Shown here: in pieces, positions 61,991 to 64,000 of the stretch
Layout of the letters: each line of letters starts with the position of its first letter
How positions within the stretch are numbered: the stretch's first letter is position 1
Source: Pseudoscleropodium purum
Taxonomy: Eukaryota; Streptophyta; Bryopsida; Hypnales; Brachytheciaceae
Direction: 5' to 3'
Length of the DNA stretch: 64,000 bases
Assembly (NCBI GenBank): GCA_963969395.1
Contig: OZ017795.1
Location: 13,826,001-13,890,000, forward strand
Position numbers and translations under genes: made by a program
Notes under the pieces: generated by a model
The model's input: only the letters and a program-made list of their open reading frames with translations
Database searches by the model: none
Told to the model about the DNA's origin: nothing

Positions 61991-63090
61991 TATTCATGCT
62001 CTCAGTGAGTGAGAGGGCCTGCCCAGCCCTGCAAGTGCATGGCTCTGACTTGAAAATGATGCCTTCCCTGGGGCAGAAATTGATCGCACTGGCCATGGAC
62101 CCGTGGCAATTTTTATTTATTTATTTTGCTTATTTTAATGCTGCAATAGAAAGCAGGTGGAATAAACAGAACACTCTCCTTTACTTATTCATGCAGTGGT
62201 GTCCTTGTTGGTTGTGGGGGTAATTGGTTGCCCGGCTCAAGACGGTGCCCTGAAAACCCCCCCGGCATGGATGTATATATATGTGTGTGTATGTATGTCT
62301 CTCATTGTTTCCATAATATCTGAACAGCTCCATTCAAGGATTGAAGAAGAAATTTTTTTTGACCTTCCTTCCACAGCCATCCCAAAATATTTGGAGAAAT
62401 ATTGTATGTTGACTAGGAGGAAGTGAAATCATATTTTTTTGACAAAATATGAATTAGTAATGCATTTTTGAAGTGATGTGTCATGAAGTTCATAAAATAC
62501 CTCTGAGTCTCTTCAAACAAATAGAAATGGAATCCATTGTAGTCACCTTACTAACTTTAGATGAACACAATAATTTTCTTATAAGTTGGTCAGAATGTCA
62601 ATGATCTTCTAAATGGTCACATTCTCCAGCATTTGCATTCTCCAAAAGTATAATCCAATTGATTGGAGCCTCTAACTAAGATATTCCAAAGCCATTGCTA
62701 TCACACCCCAAGAGTTCCACTATCATATTCCAAAAAAGACACATTACTTCATTTATCTAAGCAAAGCACATTCAAATCTCTTTCATGACCATGGGAAGGC
62801 CATTTTTTCATTGGTAGAAATAATCAAATGGCCTCAAGAAGGTGGTGTCACTTACATGTCTCTTGAGTGGAAACTTTAGATTTAAACCTAAGCTTACAAG
62901 ACTTATTAAAAAATTTATCATTTTTCAACTACTTAGAAATGGTCCTAGTTTGACTATCAAGAGTTAGAATAGATAAAATCCTTGTCGACTTTGACACAAT
63001 GCCATCTAGAATTTGAACCCCAACATATTTTGTTTTCAAGGCAACAGACTTGATGTAAGTTAGTCCATATGTTTTTGCAACTGAAACCAC
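61507..63090. other. Gene-free stretch with microsatellites
   Basis: A (TTA)n run of nearly 14 units spans 61948-61988. A short TATA/TGTG run lies at 62273-62297. No gene is recognised. Confidence 0.5.
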
Positions 63091-64000
63091 GATGGAATAC
63101 TTCCAGCAATAACACGAAGGGTATGCTCGTGTCAAGTTTTTAGGGTTTTACGGTTTGCGAGCTTCAGAATCTTGCACCACAGAGTACAGTATGTCGCACC
63201 ATGCTCATTACATCGTATTAAATTTGAGGTTGTGAACAACAACAAGGCACTCCAGTTTATGCTTTGCAGTATTGGATTCATCTCTGCTTCCTCGGCAAGT
63301 CCAGGTATTGAAGAAATGCGGATATTGTTATATATGCGGTAAGCATTCATGTCTCAACTCTTTGATTTTGAGGGAAAATTTCTAACCTCTCTTTGCGCGA
63401 ATTACATTTGCAGTTCGAAACTGAGGATCAAGCTTGTACGTAAATTTGAAAATTCACGCATGTGAAATTGAAATTGAGGAACTTTGCTTGTAAATTTGCA
63501 AGTTCACGCATGTGAAATTGAAATCTGCTCTTTGCTGACACAGGTCATCAGTTTATAGTGAAAGCTGAGTAGCCTGAAGCTCACGGAGGTGAAGTATCTG
63601 CAGTCAATGGTGGAATATTTAGCACTGCTTGCGGAGATTAAGCATTTTGAGGTGGATGCGGAATCTTTCTACGGATATGCACGCTCTTGTTTTCTGTTTG
63701 GAAGTTGAAGGGCTTTTCTGGGAGCGGAAGAGAGACGGTCTTCACGCGCAAGCAGGCTTTTCAGGTGCTCTTCCTTACTTCTTTGCGATTCATTTCCGTC
63801 TGAGAGGTGACATTCATTTCTCTTATGACAATTTTCATTGCCTTTACTTTGTGCGCTCGCGTCGTCTCTCACTCGATGTTTTACAAAATTGTCGCATCCT
63901 GCTACAGTATTAGAATAGGTTCGGTTTTAAGGCGAATTCTATACTTTACGAGCAATGATTGTGGTAGGAAATGATTGAGAATTGCAAGTAGGCATTAAGA
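63091..64000 (+). other. GC-richer end of window, possible exons
   Basis: A telo-box-like TTTAGGGTTTTA (63139) begins an open + frame running to a donor ATGCG|GTAAGC at 63340, including FEVVNNNKALQFMLCSIGF. A second frame at about 63563-63708 reads SLKLTEVKYLQSMVEYLALL and then AEIKHFEVDAES. Codon use is gene-like, and a gene may begin here and continue beyond the window. No family is recognised and no start codon is secure. Confidence 0.3.

Overview
The window is nuclear DNA of a land plant. It is AT-rich, gene-poor and heavily loaded with repeats. The evidence for a plant is a plant-specific zinc-finger homeodomain gene, a casein kinase II alpha gene split by short GT-AG introns, a Ty3-type retrotransposon, and telo-box motifs of the TTTAGGG type. 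A moss or another non-seed plant is my guess from the general style of genes and repeats; nothing in the window proves the lineage.

Layout. Positions 1-2415 (+) hold the C-terminal 201 residues of casein kinase II alpha in eight exons; its 5' part lies before the window. From about 3.9 kb the DNA becomes AT-rich and repetitive. At 4.0-4.5 kb (-) is a frameshifted coding remnant. At 11.9-12.3 kb (-) is a broken protein kinase C-lobe. At 12.6-15.7 kb (+) is a decayed multi-exon gene of unknown function whose splice sites survive although nearly every exon carries a stop. At 18.0-23.0 kb (+) lies a Ty3-type element with gag, protease and integrase remnants but no reverse transcriptase or RNase H. 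From 24.4 to 32.1 kb the DNA is richer in GC and less repetitive. It contains the one complete gene, a ZF-HD transcription factor at 29616-30413 (-).

From 32 to 60 kb the window is a mosaic of non-autonomous elements. The clearest single element is a 241-bp GC-rich hAT-type MITE at 32428-32668 with a perfect 8-bp target duplication. The dominant family, called R1 here, has TTAA at both ends, termini starting CCCCTAAA or TCCCTAAA, and is mostly about 0.6-0.95 kb long, with about ten copies or fragments. One TTAA element (40390-41314) sits in a 1.05-kb tandem duplication whose other copy preserves the empty site. Two more dispersed families (R2, R3), a SINE-like element, a 330-bp recent tandem duplication and a GC-rich minisatellite complete the picture.

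The two recognisable genes are unrelated housekeeping and regulatory functions and do not form a pathway. The element that could count as little described is R1: TTAA targets with CCC-starting termini recall piggyBac, a superfamily I regard as rare in plants, but a PIF/Harbinger (Tourist-like) origin is not excluded. All homologies between repeats were judged by eye.
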